A stretch of DNA of 64,000 bases from Psychromonas arctica DSM 14288 (lineage in GTDB: Bacteria; Pseudomonadota; Gammaproteobacteria; Enterobacterales; Psychromonadaceae). The notes under the pieces were generated by a model, which was given only the letters and a program-made list of their open reading frames with translations, was not told where the DNA came from and did not search any database. This document shows, piece after piece, positions 1 through 10,396 of the stretch. Position numbers and translations under genes: made by a program. Location of the stretch: assembly GCF_000482725.1 (NCBI RefSeq), contig NZ_AXWP01000001.1:1-64000 (forward strand), read 5' to 3'. The first letter of the stretch is position 1. Each line of letters starts with the position of its first letter.

Positions 1-299
1 AAATGCTTGGATACAGTGCCAGGCTTCCCCAGTTATTACACTGACTCCCTGTTAGAAATGACCACCCTCAAACACAGTGTTGGTCTGACTGAGTATTGGA
101 CTTCGCGCTATTTTGGACGCTTATCCACCAACACTGCCGAAACAGGTTACGGTTAGTTGTGTACTTCTAACTTCCTATGGCTTCCTTCAGACCCCACCGT
201 TAGCCAGTGACGCCCTTGCCATTCGGATTATCTTCCCCTCAATCAGGGTGATCTCACTTTCTTGCAAGTGAGCGGGTTTGCCAGCTTTGCTGGGCAAAC
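1..299 (-). other. probable 5' part of a group II intron (partial)
   Basis: No convincing protein is encoded here. A 51-codon open frame on the plus strand (1-156) matches nothing I recognise. Read on the minus strand, the sequence begins right after a terminator hairpin and carries several short stem-loops, for example GCCAGC around an AAAGCTGGC arm near 280-296 and CTCACTTGC/GCAAGAAAGTGAG near 252-272. It then has a GGTCTGAAGGAAGCC segment near 182-197, which resembles structured domain I of bacterial group II introns. Class C introns are known to insert just downstream of rho-independent terminators, which fits the position. The intron-encoded reverse transcriptase would lie beyond the left edge. 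This identification rests on motif resemblance only. Confidence 0.4.
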
Positions 300-424
300 A
301 AAAAAGCCCCGCTATTAAAGCGAGGCTTATATTCTGAGTCAACACAGTAAGAAATCTAGTTAAGAGATTACCAACCAGTTACTTCACGTAGTGCTTTACT
401 GAAATAAACAGCTGCTAGAGATTT
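300..424 (-). pseudogene. duplicated remnant of the sucD 3' end plus terminator
   Basis: Positions 300-402 align without gaps to 483-585, the sucD terminator and last codons, at a constant offset of 183 bp. The match is near-identical. On the minus strand the remnant reads [18 protein letters not shown] then stop, against [16 protein letters not shown] in intact sucD. Similarity breaks down upstream of about 424. The copy keeps the terminator hairpin (306-327) and only about 20 codons, so it makes no protein. It may mark a past tandem duplication or an integration/excision event at the sucD 3' end. Confidence 0.85.
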
Positions 425-487
425 AATCAATTTTATGCTTATATCTGTTGTTCTAATACAACTCACAATAAATAACTGCCATAAAAA

Positions 488-511
488 AGCCCCGCTATTA
501 AAGCGAGGCTT
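488..511 (-). terminator. rho-independent terminator of sdh-suc operon
   Basis: On the minus strand AGCCTCGCT, loop TTAAT, then AGCGGGGCT followed by TTTTTT. This is a 9-bp stem with one G-T pair and a U-tract, 40 bp past the sucD stop. The same hairpin recurs at 306-327 in the duplicated segment. Confidence 0.85.
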
Positions 512-550
512 ATATTGTGAGTCAACACAGTAAGAAATCTCGTTAAGAGA

Positions 551-1423
551 TTACCAACCAGTTACTTCGCGTAGTGCTTTACCGATATCAGCAAGTGATT
601 TAGTCGTTTTCACGCCTGCATCTTCTAATGCTTTAAATTTATCTTCTGCAGTACCTTTACCACCAGCGATAATCGCACCAGCATGTCCCATACGCTTACC
701 AGCAGGTGCAGTAACACCAGCGATGTACGAAACAACAGGTTTAGTTACGTTTGCTTTGATAAATGCAGCCGCTTCTTCTTCCGCAGTACCACCGATTTCA
801 CCAATCATTACGATTGCTTCAGTTTCAGGATCTTCTTGGAATAATTTTAGAATATCGATGAAGCTAGAACCAGGAATTGGATCGCCACCAATACCAACAC
901 AAGTAGATTGACCAAAACCTTCGTCTGTAGTTTGTTTAACGGCTTCATAAGTTAATGTACCAGAACGCGATACAATACCTACTTTACCTTTTTTATGAAT
1001 GTGGCCTGGCATAATACCAATTTTACATTCATCAGGTGTGATTACACCAGGACAGTTAGGACCGATCATCACAACACCTTCTTGATCTAGTTTGATTTTA
1101 ACTGCAACTAAATCTAGTGTAGGAATACCTTCCGTAATAGTAACGATTAATTTAATGCCTGCATCAATCGCTTCTAAAATAGCATCTTTACAAAATGGAG
1201 CTGGTACATAAATAACCGATGCTGTCGCACCCGTTTCTTCTACAGCTTCACGTACTGTATTAAATACAGGTAAGCCTAAATGTACTTGTCCGCCTTTACC
1301 AGGTGAAACACCACCGACCATTTTTGTACCGTATTCAAGCGCTTGCTCTGAGTGGAAAGTACCTTGACCACCAGTGAAACCCTGACAAATTACTTTAGTG
1401 TCTTTATTAATTAAAATACTCAT
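551..1423 (-). CDS. sucD: succinyl-CoA synthetase alpha subunit
   Basis: 290 aa, full family length. The alpha subunit forms the phosphohistidine intermediate in succinyl-CoA + ADP/GDP + Pi to succinate + CoA + NTP. The N-terminal CoA-binding fold starts with [20 protein letters not shown]. The ligase domain contains the GHAGAI motif carrying the active histidine near residue 246. The start overlaps the sucC stop by one base, so the two subunits are probably translationally coupled. It is the last gene of the sdhCDAB-sucABCD operon and is followed by a strong terminator. Confidence 0.97.
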   Translation of the reverse strand: MSILINKDTKVICQGFTGGQGTFHSEQALEYGTKMVGGVSPGKGGQVHLGLPVFNTVREAVEETGATASVIYVPAPFCKDAILEAIDAGIKLIVTITEGIPTLDLVAVKIKLDQEGVVMIGPNCPGVITPDECKIGIMPGHIHKKGKVGIVSRSGTLTYEAVKQTTDEGFGQSTCVGIGGDPIPGSSFIDILKLFQEDPETEAIVMIGEIGGTAEEEAAAFIKANVTKPVVSYIAGVTAPAGKRMGHAGAIIAGGKGTAEDKFKALEDAGVKTTKSLADIGKALREVTGW

Positions 1424-2589
1424 TATTTTCCACCTACCGCTTTAACAGACTGCTGAGCAGCATCTGTTAATGATGTTGCTGCAATAATATTAAGACCAGA
1501 CTCTGCTAAGATCTTACGACCCAATTCTGCATTGTTACCTTCTAAACGAACGATAACAGGAACAGAAACACCTACTTCAGCTACTGCGCCAATAACACCT
1601 TCTGCGATTAAATCACAACGTACGATACCGCCAAAGATATTAACTAAAACAGCTTTAACTTTGTCATCAGAAAGGATGATTTTGAATGCTTCTGTAACAC
1701 GTTCTTTAGTTGCACCGCCGCCAACATCCAAGAAGTTCGCCGGATTGCCACCATGTAGGTTAACCATATCCATGGTACCCATAGCAAGGCCAGCACCATT
1801 AACCATACAACCGATATTGCCATCAAGTGCTACATAGTTAAGTTCCCACTGAGCAGCATGCATTTCACGTGCATCGTCTTGTGTTGTATCGTTGATAGCT
1901 TGAAGTGCTTTTTGACGGTACATTGCATTTGAGTCAATAGTAATTTTGCCATCTAAACAGATTAGGTCGTCTGAACCTGTCACTACTAATGGGTTAATTT
2001 CTAATAACGCTAAATCTTTATCTTCAAAAATAGTTGCAAGGCCTAAGAAAATCTTAGTGAATTGGCCAATTTGCTTACCAGATAAACCTAATTTAAATGC
2101 TAATTCACGACCTTGGTACGCTTGTGCGCCAACCAAAGGGTCGATCATAACAGTATGGATTAGTTCAGGTGTTTCTTCTGCAACTTTCTCAATTTCAACG
2201 CCGCCTTCAGTAGACGCCATGAAAGTAACACGTTGTGAAGCACGGTCAATTACCGCACCTAAATAAAGCTCATTAGCAATGTCACTACATTCTTCTAATA
2301 ATAATTTATTAACTGGCTGACCATTTGCGTCTGTTTGGTAAGTCACTAAGTTTTGACCTAACCATTTATGAGCGAATTCACGAATACCGTCTTTTGAATC
2401 AACTAACTGTACGCCACCCGCTTTACCACGACCGCCCGCATGTACCTGACATTTAATAACCCAACGTTCGCCACCTAATTTAGATGCAGCATTCACAGCA
2501 TCTTCAGCGCTGTCGCAAGCGACACCATTAGGAACCGGTAAACCGTATTCTTTAAATAATTGTTTTGCCTGATATTCATGCAAATTCAT
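1423..2589 (-). CDS. sucC: succinyl-CoA synthetase beta subunit (ADP-forming type)
   Basis: 388 aa, the usual length. It has an N-terminal ATP-grasp domain ([20 protein letters not shown], then [15 protein letters not shown]) and a C-terminal CoA-ligase domain with the GGGATKERV and [16 protein letters not shown] motifs that contact the phosphohistidine of SucD. It sits directly between sucB (118-bp gap) and sucD (1-bp overlap). Cytoplasmic TCA-cycle enzyme. Confidence 0.97.
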   Translation of the reverse strand: MNLHEYQAKQLFKEYGLPVPNGVACDSAEDAVNAASKLGGERWVIKCQVHAGGRGKAGGVQLVDSKDGIREFAHKWLGQNLVTYQTDANGQPVNKLLLEECSDIANELYLGAVIDRASQRVTFMASTEGGVEIEKVAEETPELIHTVMIDPLVGAQAYQGRELAFKLGLSGKQIGQFTKIFLGLATIFEDKDLALLEINPLVVTGSDDLICLDGKITIDSNAMYRQKALQAINDTTQDDAREMHAAQWELNYVALDGNIGCMVNGAGLAMGTMDMVNLHGGNPANFLDVGGGATKERVTEAFKIILSDDKVKAVLVNIFGGIVRCDLIAEGVIGAVAEVGVSVPVIVRLEGNNAELGRKILAESGLNIIAATSLTDAAQQSVKAVGGK

Positions 2590-2707
2590 GATTTATTTCC
2601 ATCTGTTTAGTTAAACTTAATAGCCCGAAGGCCGTGAGTGTAAAAACAATTTTTTTGTGGCTGTTTAACAATATAAACAGCCAATCGACTATTTTTAAAA
2701 ATCGATA

Positions 2708-3874
2708 TTAAACGTCTAGTAATAGACGTGTTGGATCTTCAAGTAGTTCTTTGATTGTTACTAAGAATCCTACTGATTCTTTACCGTCAATTAAACGATG
2801 ATCGTATGAAAGTGCTAGGTACATCATAGGTAAAATTTTCACTTCACCATTAATGGCCATTGGGCGGTCTTGGATTTTGTGCATACCTAAGATAGCCGCT
2901 TGTGGTGGGTTAATAATTGGCGTTGAAAGCAGTGAACCAAATACACCACCGTTAGTAACCGTAAAGTTACCGCCCATCATTTCGTCAACCGTTAATTTGC
3001 CGTCACGACCTTTGATAGCAAGCTCACGAATGCCCTTTTCAATGTCAGCAACACTTAAAGTATCTGTATCACGTAAAACAGGTGTTACAAGACCACGTGG
3101 TGTTGATACAGCAATACTGATATCAAAGAAGTTGTGGTAAACGATATCAGTACCGTCAATTGCAGCATTGACTTCTGGGTAACGTTTAAGCGCTTCAGTC
3201 ACAGCTTTGATGTAGAAAGACATGAACCCTAAACGGATACCATGTTTTTTCTCGAACACTTCTTGGTACTGCTTACGAAGATCCATGATTGGTTTCATGT
3301 TTACTTCGTTAAAAGTCGTTAACATTGCAGTCGAGTTTTTAGCTTCTAATAGACGTTCAGCAACACGCTTACGTAAACGAGTCATTGGTACGCGCTTGTC
3401 GCTGCGTGCAGCAACAGCAGCAACGATATCAACTTTAGGTGCCGTTTCACTTTTGTTTTTAGACGTACGGAAGTTATCTACATCTTCACGTGTGATAACA
3501 CCACCTTTACCAGATCCTTTGATATCACGTGCATCAATGCCTTCTTCAAGCATTAAACGGCGTACAGATGGGCTTGCATCAGCAGTTGCTGCAGGCGCTT
3601 CAGCTGGAGCAGCTTCTTCTTTAGCTGCAGCAGGTGCATCTGCTTCTTCTAATTTAGCTAATAATTGCTTAGAAAGTACGGTTGCACCTTCATCTTCAAT
3701 TATTTCTTTTAAGATACCTGATGCTGTAGCAGGTACTTCTAAAACAACTTTATCGGTTTCGATTTCAACTAATACTTCATCACGCTCGACGAAGTCGCCA
3801 GGTTGTTTGTGCCAAGTTGCTACAGTTGCATCTGCAACTGATTCTGGAAGTTCTGGAACTAATACTTCAATCAT
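2708..3874 (-). CDS. sucB: 2-oxoglutarate dehydrogenase E2, dihydrolipoyl succinyltransferase
   Basis: 388 aa, slightly shorter than the E. coli protein because the linkers are short. The lipoyl domain covers about residues 1-75 with lipoylated Lys42 in [13 protein letters not shown]. An Ala/Pro-rich linker follows, then the E3-binding domain around residues 102-135 ([18 protein letters not shown]). The rest is the catalytic acetyltransferase domain, ending with the SYDHRLIDG motif that supplies the catalytic His and Asp. It is the core of the 2-oxoglutarate dehydrogenase complex with SucA, encoded just upstream. The E3 subunit (Lpd) is not in the window. Confidence 0.97.
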   Translation of the reverse strand: MIEVLVPELPESVADATVATWHKQPGDFVERDEVLVEIETDKVVLEVPATASGILKEIIEDEGATVLSKQLLAKLEEADAPAAAKEEAAPAEAPAATADASPSVRRLMLEEGIDARDIKGSGKGGVITREDVDNFRTSKNKSETAPKVDIVAAVAARSDKRVPMTRLRKRVAERLLEAKNSTAMLTTFNEVNMKPIMDLRKQYQEVFEKKHGIRLGFMSFYIKAVTEALKRYPEVNAAIDGTDIVYHNFFDISIAVSTPRGLVTPVLRDTDTLSVADIEKGIRELAIKGRDGKLTVDEMMGGNFTVTNGGVFGSLLSTPIINPPQAAILGMHKIQDRPMAINGEVKILPMMYLALSYDHRLIDGKESVGFLVTIKELLEDPTRLLLDV

Positions 3875-3928
3875 AATTAACGCTTCCTACAATAATAATT
3901 TTCTTCAATAAATTCGATTTAATTTTGA

Positions 3929-6739
3929 TTACTGTTCATCAAAACCAAGTGCTTCGTTCACTAATGCTTTTTGTTGCTTAACATGTAGAGACATATAACC
4001 TACCGCCGTTGATGCTGATGCTGCACGACCTGCATAATGCAGCGTAGCGCCTTCAGGCATGACAGTACGGAAATTATGTTGACTACAGTACCAAGCGCCC
4101 TGATTTTGAGGCTCTTCTTGACACCAAATAAACTCAGTTACATGCGCATATTGCTCAAGTAAATCATTTACTTCATCCGTAGGGAATGGGTATAGCTGTT
4201 CGATTCGTATAATCGCAATATGGTTTAATTCTTCAGCACGACGTTTTTCTAAAAGTTCGTAGTAAACTTTACCACTACATAGAACAATTCGAGTCACTGC
4301 TTCAGGGTTTAATTCATCCACTTCACCAATTGCATTTAAGAATGTACCTGATGCTAATTCATCTAAGCTAGAAACCGCTAATGGATGACGTAACAATGAT
4401 TTAGGTGACATAACAATTAATGGGCGACGCATTGAACGAATTACTTGGCGACGTAACATGTGGTAAACCTGAGCAGGTGTTGAAGGAACACATACTTGCA
4501 TATTATGCTCAGCACACAATTGTAAGAAACGCTCTAAACGAGCAGAAGAATGCTCTGGACCTTGACCTTCATAACCATGTGGTAATAAAACAGTCAGACC
4601 ACACATACGGCCCCACTTCTGTTCACCTGATGATAAGAATTGGTCAAATACAACTTGAGCACCATTTGCAAAGTCACCAAACTGCGCTTCCCAAATACAT
4701 AAACCTTTAGGTGCACCAGTTGAGTAACCATATTCAAAAGCAAGTACCGCTTCTTCAGATAGCACTGAATCATAAACATCAAAGTGACCTTGATCATCAG
4801 AGATATTATGTAGAGGAGTATAACGTTTAGCTTCCGATTGCTCATGCAATACAGCATGGCGATGGAAGAAGGTACCACGAGCAGAATCTTGACCTACCAA
4901 ACGAATGTTATACTTAGAGTCTAACAAGGTTGCATAAGCTAAGTTTTCGGCAAAACCCCAATCAAGTAGCTTTTCACCACGGGCCATCGCCTGACGGTCA
5001 TTGTAGATTTTCGCAATACGTGAATGTTGTTTCTGATCTTCTGGATAATGACTAATAGATTCCGCTAATTCCACTAAACGTTGTTTTTGGAAACCCGCTT
5101 CGTAGGGTAAATCCCAGTCATGTTTTAGGTAAGGAGACCAATCTATTGAATTGCCTTGCATCGATTGCCATTCTTTAACCACACACTCGCCATTATCTAA
5201 GGCATCACGGTAATCAGCAACAAGCTGTTTAGCAAAACCTTCTGCAATCACACCTTCACTTTCAAGTTGCTTGCTGTAGATATCACGTGGCGTAGGATGT
5301 TTTTTGATTTTCTGGTACATCAATGGCTGTGTTGCACTTGGTTCATCAGCTTCGTTATGGCCATGACGACGGTAACAAACTAAATCAATAACAACATCAC
5401 GTTTGAATTTATTACGGAAATCAATTGCGATATGTGCCGCTTGCATGACTGCTTCAGGATCATCACCATTAACATGGAAAATGGGTGCTTGGACCATTTT
5501 AGCAATATCAGTACAGTAACGCGTTGAGCGAGTATCTTCAGGGTTTGAAGTAGTGAAACCAACTTGGTTATTGATAACGATACGGATAGTACCACTTACT
5601 TTAAATGCACGTGCTTGTGACATATTGAATGTCTCTTGCACAACACCTTGACCAGCAATAGCAGAGTCGCCGTGGATAGTGATTGGTAAAACACTTTCAC
5701 CAATACTATTTAAACGTTCTTGACGAGCACGAACCGAACCTAAGACTACAGGGTTAACAATTTCTAAGTGTGAAGGGTTAAATGCTAATGATAAATGAAC
5801 ATTACCTTTAGCCGTTTTAAAGTCACTACTAAAACCTTGGTGATATTTAACATCACTTGAGCCATCTATATTGGCATGTTTACCAGCAAACTCATTGAAC
5901 AAATCAGCGGGTTTTTTACCTAATACGTTAACTAGCACGTTTAAACGACCACGGTGAGCCATTCCAATAACAACTTCATGTGCACCTTGCTCGCCCGAAC
6001 GCCTAATGACTTCTTTAAGCATAGGGACAAAAGAATCACCCCCTTCTAAAGAGAAACGTTTTGCACCTGGGAATTTAGCACCAATGTAACGCTCAAGCCC
6101 TTCTGCTGCAGTTAACTCTTCTAAAAATCGATTTTTAGCTTCGTTGCTGAACGATGGGCGACTTTCACATGACTCAATACGGTTTTGGATCCAACGCTTT
6201 TCATCAGTATTCGTGATGTGCATGTATTCCACACCCAACGAACCACAATAAGTACGTTTAAGCGATGCAATAAGATCCTTTAACACCATCGTTTCATTGC
6301 CAGCAGCAAATGAACCGATATTGAAATTAGCATCTAAATCAGAACCAGTCAGTTCATGGTAGAAAGGGTCTAACTCTTTAACTGATTCAGTTTTAACTAA
6401 ACCAAGAGGATCTAAGTTAGCGATTTCATGTCCACGGTTACGATAAGCACCGATTAATTGTAACACTTTGACTTGTTTTGCATCATTGTGAACAGCACCA
6501 TCTGGTGGTGTGAAACATTTTGGCCCTTTGGCCGCAAGTTTCATCTGTTCACGGATAATCGAATGACGCTCCTCAGGAGCATCAGTCACACTTGGTAACT
6601 CATCAAAGACTTCACGCCAATTAGCGTCCACAGCAAGTGGATCCTCTAAATACAATTCGTAAATGTCTTCGATATAAGTAGAATTTGCCCCGGAAAGATG
6701 CGATGAGGCTAACCAAGTTTCCATAACATTAGTTGGCAT
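3929..6739 (-). CDS. sucA: 2-oxoglutarate dehydrogenase E1 component
   Basis: 936 aa, the normal length for this thiamine-diphosphate enzyme, which decarboxylates 2-oxoglutarate and succinylates the SucB lipoyl group. Visible features are the N-terminal E2-binding segment (SSHLSGANSTYIEDIYELY), the conserved GMAHRGRLNVL motif, the FNPSHLEIVNPVV segment, the ThDP-binding region around HVNGDDPEAV, and the C-terminal transketolase-like domain (SVLSEEAVLAFEYGYS, QFGDFANGAQVV). It lies between sdhB and sucB, as in enterics and vibrios. Confidence 0.97.
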   Translation of the reverse strand: MPTNVMETWLASSHLSGANSTYIEDIYELYLEDPLAVDANWREVFDELPSVTDAPEERHSIIREQMKLAAKGPKCFTPPDGAVHNDAKQVKVLQLIGAYRNRGHEIANLDPLGLVKTESVKELDPFYHELTGSDLDANFNIGSFAAGNETMVLKDLIASLKRTYCGSLGVEYMHITNTDEKRWIQNRIESCESRPSFSNEAKNRFLEELTAAEGLERYIGAKFPGAKRFSLEGGDSFVPMLKEVIRRSGEQGAHEVVIGMAHRGRLNVLVNVLGKKPADLFNEFAGKHANIDGSSDVKYHQGFSSDFKTAKGNVHLSLAFNPSHLEIVNPVVLGSVRARQERLNSIGESVLPITIHGDSAIAGQGVVQETFNMSQARAFKVSGTIRIVINNQVGFTTSNPEDTRSTRYCTDIAKMVQAPIFHVNGDDPEAVMQAAHIAIDFRNKFKRDVVIDLVCYRRHGHNEADEPSATQPLMYQKIKKHPTPRDIYSKQLESEGVIAEGFAKQLVADYRDALDNGECVVKEWQSMQGNSIDWSPYLKHDWDLPYEAGFQKQRLVELAESISHYPEDQKQHSRIAKIYNDRQAMARGEKLLDWGFAENLAYATLLDSKYNIRLVGQDSARGTFFHRHAVLHEQSEAKRYTPLHNISDDQGHFDVYDSVLSEEAVLAFEYGYSTGAPKGLCIWEAQFGDFANGAQVVFDQFLSSGEQKWGRMCGLTVLLPHGYEGQGPEHSSARLERFLQLCAEHNMQVCVPSTPAQVYHMLRRQVIRSMRRPLIVMSPKSLLRHPLAVSSLDELASGTFLNAIGEVDELNPEAVTRIVLCSGKVYYELLEKRRAEELNHIAIIRIEQLYPFPTDEVNDLLEQYAHVTEFIWCQEEPQNQGAWYCSQHNFRTVMPEGATLHYAGRAASASTAVGYMSLHVKQQKALVNEALGFDEQ

Positions 6740-6790
6740 TAAAATTCCTTATTCTTTATTAATGTTTAATTAATAATAATTATTTAGTAA

Positions 6791-7504
6791 TTAAACTGCG
6801 CGTTGTAATAACATAGATTTAATTTTACCAATCGCTTTGGTCGGATTTAATCCTTTCGGACAAACACTCACGCAGTTCATGATACCGTGACAACGAAAAA
6901 CACTGAAAGCATCATCTAAATTCGACAAGCGTTCTTCAGTTGCACTATCTCGACTATCGATAAGGAAACGGTAGGCAGCTAATAAACCAGCTGGACCAAT
7001 AAACTTATCAGGATTCCACCAGAATGAAGGACAAGAGGTTGAACAACAAGCACATAAAATACACTCGTATAAACCATCTAATTTTTCACGCTCTTCAGGA
7101 GATTGTTTGAACTCTCCAGCAGGCGGTATAGTGCCATCTGTAATTAAAAATGGCTTTACTTTTTCATACTGAGTATAAAATTGTGTCATATCGATCACTA
7201 AATCACGTACCACTGGTAAACCAGGTAGTGGACGAAGCACAATTTTTCCAGCAGAAAGTAAATCAGAAAGAGGCGTAATACACGCTAATGCATTTTTACC
7301 ATTAATATTTAAACCATCACTACCACAAACACCTTCACGACATGAACGACGGAATGACAATGACTTATCTTGCTCTTTTAATGCAATTAAAGCATCAAGC
7401 ACCATCATGTCAGAGCCTTCAGGTATTTCTAATGACATCTCTTTCATTGAAGGTTTGTCATCAACATCAGGGTTGTAGCGATAAACAGAAAATGTAACAT
7501 TCAT
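6791..7504 (-). CDS. sdhB: succinate dehydrogenase iron-sulfur subunit
   Basis: 237 aa. An N-terminal ferredoxin domain binds 2Fe-2S (CREGVCGSDGLNINGKNALAC). The C-terminal domain has the cysteine clusters CILCACCSTSCP and CHGIMNCVSVCPKG for the 4Fe-4S and 3Fe-4S centres. It carries electrons from the SdhA flavin to quinone at SdhCD. Length and motifs match the enterobacterial protein. It is 14 bp downstream of sdhA. Confidence 0.97.
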   Translation of the reverse strand: MNVTFSVYRYNPDVDDKPSMKEMSLEIPEGSDMMVLDALIALKEQDKSLSFRRSCREGVCGSDGLNINGKNALACITPLSDLLSAGKIVLRPLPGLPVVRDLVIDMTQFYTQYEKVKPFLITDGTIPPAGEFKQSPEEREKLDGLYECILCACCSTSCPSFWWNPDKFIGPAGLLAAYRFLIDSRDSATEERLSNLDDAFSVFRCHGIMNCVSVCPKGLNPTKAIGKIKSMLLQRAV

Positions 7505-7518
7505 ATTATAAAACCTTC

Positions 7519-9285
7519 TTAGTAAACACGTGCTTTAGGTGGGAAAGCTTCACGTAGTACTGGCGCCATATTAACGTCACGTTTACACATACTTTCTGTT
7601 TCAGGATTGAAGATACTATGGTGTAACCAATTTGCATCATCACGATCAGGGAAGTCAAAACGACTATGCGCACCACGACTTTCAGTACGGAAGTTTGCCG
7701 CTAAAGCAGTTGAAAAAGCAGTTTCCATTAAGTTATCTAATTCTAAACACTCAATGCGATTTGTATTAAACTCGCTGCTCTTATCGCTTAACTTAGCATT
7801 GTTCAAACGTTCACGTAACACGCGTAACTCGGCAAGGCCTTCAGCCATTGCAGCACCGTCTCTAAATACTGAGAAGTTATTTTGCATACATTGTTGTAGA
7901 TCTTTACGAATTTGATCAGGACACTCTGTACCCGTACCTTTTTCCCAACGATTGAAACGTGCTAAAGAAGCTTCAATGTTTTCTTCTGTAGGTGGCTTAG
8001 CTGTATTTTCTTTGGTTAATACTTTACCAAGATGTTTACCTGCGGCACGACCAAACACGATCAAATCAAGTAATGAGTTACCACCTAAACGGTTTGCTCC
8101 ATGAACTGATACACTTGCAATTTCACCTACCGCAAATAAACCTTTCACTTCAACATCTTTACCATTTTCATCAAGCTTTAATACTTGACCATTAACCGTC
8201 GTAGGTACGCCACCCATCATGTAATGACAAGTAGGGATAATTGGAATCGGTTCATGTACAGGATCAACGTGAGCAAACGTACGAGATAATTCACAAATAC
8301 CTGGCAAACGAGTTTCTAATACATCTTTACCTAGGTGATCTAGTTTTAATTTAATGTGCGTTCCCCAAGGACCTTCACAACCACGACCTTCACGAATTTC
8401 AATCATGATTGAACGAGCAACAACATCACGCCCCGCTAAATCTTTAGCATTAGGCGCATAACGTTCCATGAAACGTTCACCATCTTTATTTAAAAGATAA
8501 CCACCTTCACCACGACACCCTTCTGTTACCAGAACACCTGCACCAGCAATACCGGTTGGGTGGAATTGCCACATTTCCATATCTTGTACCGGTACTCCAG
8601 CACGTAATGCCATACCAACACCGTCACCAGTATTAATGTGAGCATTAGTCGTAGAAGCATAAATACGCCCTGCACCACCCGTTGCTAGTACTGTAGCTTG
8701 CGCTCTGAACACACAAACTTCACCGCTTTCAATATCAATAGCAGTACAACCAACAACATCACCATCATCATTTTTCAATAAATCCAGTGCGTACCATTCA
8801 GAGAAAATAGTCGTTTTATTTTTAATGTTTTGTTGGTAAAGCGTATGCAATAAAGCATGACCTGTACGGTCAGCAGCTGCTGCAGTACGAGCAGCTTGTT
8901 CGCCACCAAATTCTTTAGATTGACCACCAAAAGGACGTTGGTAAACTGAGCCATCTTCGAAACGAGAAAAAGGTAAACCCATATTTTCAAGTTCACGAAC
9001 CGCATCAGGTCCTTCGTTACACATAAACTCAATAGCATCTTGGTCGCCGATAAAATCAGAACCTTTAACCGTGTCGTACATATGCCATTGCCAGTTATCT
9101 GCATGTGCATTACCTAGCGCTACTGTAATACCACCTTGAGCAGATACAGTATGAGAACGCGTTGGAAATACTTTAGTAATCAACGCACAGCTTTTTCCTT
9201 CCTGCGAAATAGATAATGCCGCGCGCATACCTGCACCACCAGCACCAATAACAATCGCATCAAATTCTCGAATAGGTAAACTCAC
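7519..9285 (-). CDS. sdhA: succinate dehydrogenase flavoprotein subunit
   Basis: 588 aa. The N-terminal dinucleotide-binding motif is [15 protein letters not shown]. The covalent-FAD histidine lies in [12 protein letters not shown]. The active-site region has [21 protein letters not shown], with the substrate Arg in a DVVARSI segment. It oxidises succinate to fumarate on the cytoplasmic face of the inner membrane. It follows sdhD with no gap. Confidence 0.97.
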   Translation of the reverse strand: MSLPIREFDAIVIGAGGAGMRAALSISQEGKSCALITKVFPTRSHTVSAQGGITVALGNAHADNWQWHMYDTVKGSDFIGDQDAIEFMCNEGPDAVRELENMGLPFSRFEDGSVYQRPFGGQSKEFGGEQAARTAAAADRTGHALLHTLYQQNIKNKTTIFSEWYALDLLKNDDGDVVGCTAIDIESGEVCVFRAQATVLATGGAGRIYASTTNAHINTGDGVGMALRAGVPVQDMEMWQFHPTGIAGAGVLVTEGCRGEGGYLLNKDGERFMERYAPNAKDLAGRDVVARSIMIEIREGRGCEGPWGTHIKLKLDHLGKDVLETRLPGICELSRTFAHVDPVHEPIPIIPTCHYMMGGVPTTVNGQVLKLDENGKDVEVKGLFAVGEIASVSVHGANRLGGNSLLDLIVFGRAAGKHLGKVLTKENTAKPPTEENIEASLARFNRWEKGTGTECPDQIRKDLQQCMQNNFSVFRDGAAMAEGLAELRVLRERLNNAKLSDKSSEFNTNRIECLELDNLMETAFSTALAANFRTESRGAHSRFDFPDRDDANWLHHSIFNPETESMCKRDVNMAPVLREAFPPKARVY

Positions 9286-9630
9286 TTAAACACCCCACAA
9301 AATTACAAAACCAAAAATAACGTAAGCAAATGCAATTGTTGTTAACACAAACTGTAATGTGCCACGCAATAAAGTACATTTAACGTAATCTGTTAAAACT
9401 TGCCAAATACCAATCCATGCATGAACTAGCATTGCCACTAATGCCATTAACGTAAATACTTTTGTTAATGTTAGTGAGAAAAAGCCTGTCCAAACTTGAT
9501 AAGTAATATCCGCAGATGCAACAAAGCCTACAAGATACAAAATGTAGGCTAATAAAATAACTGCACTGGCACGTATTAATATGTAATCGTGGACGCCGCT
9601 TCGTCCGAAAGTACCTGCAACCTTTACCAT
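9286..9630 (-). CDS. sdhD: succinate dehydrogenase membrane anchor subunit
   Basis: 114 aa with three hydrophobic segments, at about residues 18-38, 50-75 and 90-112. The central heme/quinone region has HAWIGIWQVLTDYV, typical of SdhD. With SdhC it anchors SdhAB and binds heme b and ubiquinone. The start overlaps the end of sdhC by 7 bp. Confidence 0.93.
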   Translation of the reverse strand: MVKVAGTFGRSGVHDYILIRASAVILLAYILYLVGFVASADITYQVWTGFFSLTLTKVFTLMALVAMLVHAWIGIWQVLTDYVKCTLLRGTLQFVLTTIAFAYVIFGFVILWGV

Positions 9631-9998
9631 ACTAAAATCCCCGCTAATATTGATAATACAGCAGTAAGGCCAAAGCCTACTTTTGCACTAAGTGATGCAC
9701 TGTCCATTTCTTCCCAGTACCCTAAATCTTGTATCATATGCCTAACACCAAATACGGCATGGTAAGCAAGACCTGTTAATGATCCCCAGAAAATAAATTC
9801 AACGATAAACAAGTCTAAATAACCTTGTACACTTTGAAAATCTTGAGCTGATGATAACGAACAGTTTAGGAGGGTAAGGAATATTGCTAATGCAATAAAA
9901 ACGATGATCCCAGAAACACGATGCAGTATTGAAGCTGTAGCAGTAATGGGGAATTTAACCGTGGATAGGTCTAAATTTTTAGGTCTCTCTTTGCGCAC
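9624..9998 (-). CDS. sdhC: succinate dehydrogenase cytochrome b556 subunit
   Basis: 124 aa with three transmembrane helices. The family signature RPKNLDLSTVKFPITATASILHRVSG at the N-terminus contains the quinone-site Ser/Arg region. The AYHAVFGVRHMIQDLGYW segment contains the heme-ligand histidine. It is the first gene of the sdhCDAB-sucABCD operon, divergent from gltA across a 398-bp gap. Confidence 0.95.
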   Translation of the reverse strand: MRKERPKNLDLSTVKFPITATASILHRVSGIIVFIALAIFLTLLNCSLSSAQDFQSVQGYLDLFIVEFIFWGSLTGLAYHAVFGVRHMIQDLGYWEEMDSASLSAKVGFGLTAVLSILAGILVW

Positions 9999-10396
9999 AA
10001 TTTATCTCTTTATGATGGCTAAAAGTTAGGGGTTGTTTTACGGGCTCTATTGTTAGCACATTGTTAATGCTTTGTAACATCGAAACGCATTTTTTTGTGA
10101 GCTAAGTACGGTAAAATTTGCAATTAATCAATAAATAATACAATTAAAAAATTCACCCACCCAATCCTTAAGATATCAGAGGCTTGAAAGAAATTATAGC
10201 TCTTTGGATTATTAAAGATTTTATCTAATATTTGTTGCGATCTTCTCCCGCAAAGTTGCAATGTATAATTTGACAAGGTTAAATTTTGACTGTAAAAATG
10301 TGGCACCAAAAAAGCGTGTATATAAAAATAAGAGTACAAAAAGAGTACAAAGAATTTTAAAAAATATAAATAATTTTTAAAACAAGGGAGAAAATA
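9999..10396. promoter_or_regulatory. divergent sdhC / gltA control region
   Basis: 398 bp of AT-rich non-coding DNA between two divergent TCA units, so it must hold both promoters. An AAGGGAG ribosome-binding site (10384-10390) lies just before the gltA ATG. In enterics this interval binds ArcA and CRP. I did not identify a specific operator with confidence. A minus-strand open frame through it (10124-10423) would overlap gltA and shows no coding character. Confidence 0.6.

Noticed and set aside
1..156. 51-codon plus-strand frame at the left edge as a gene end
   Set aside because: No recognisable family; the same DNA reads better as structured RNA on the minus strand.
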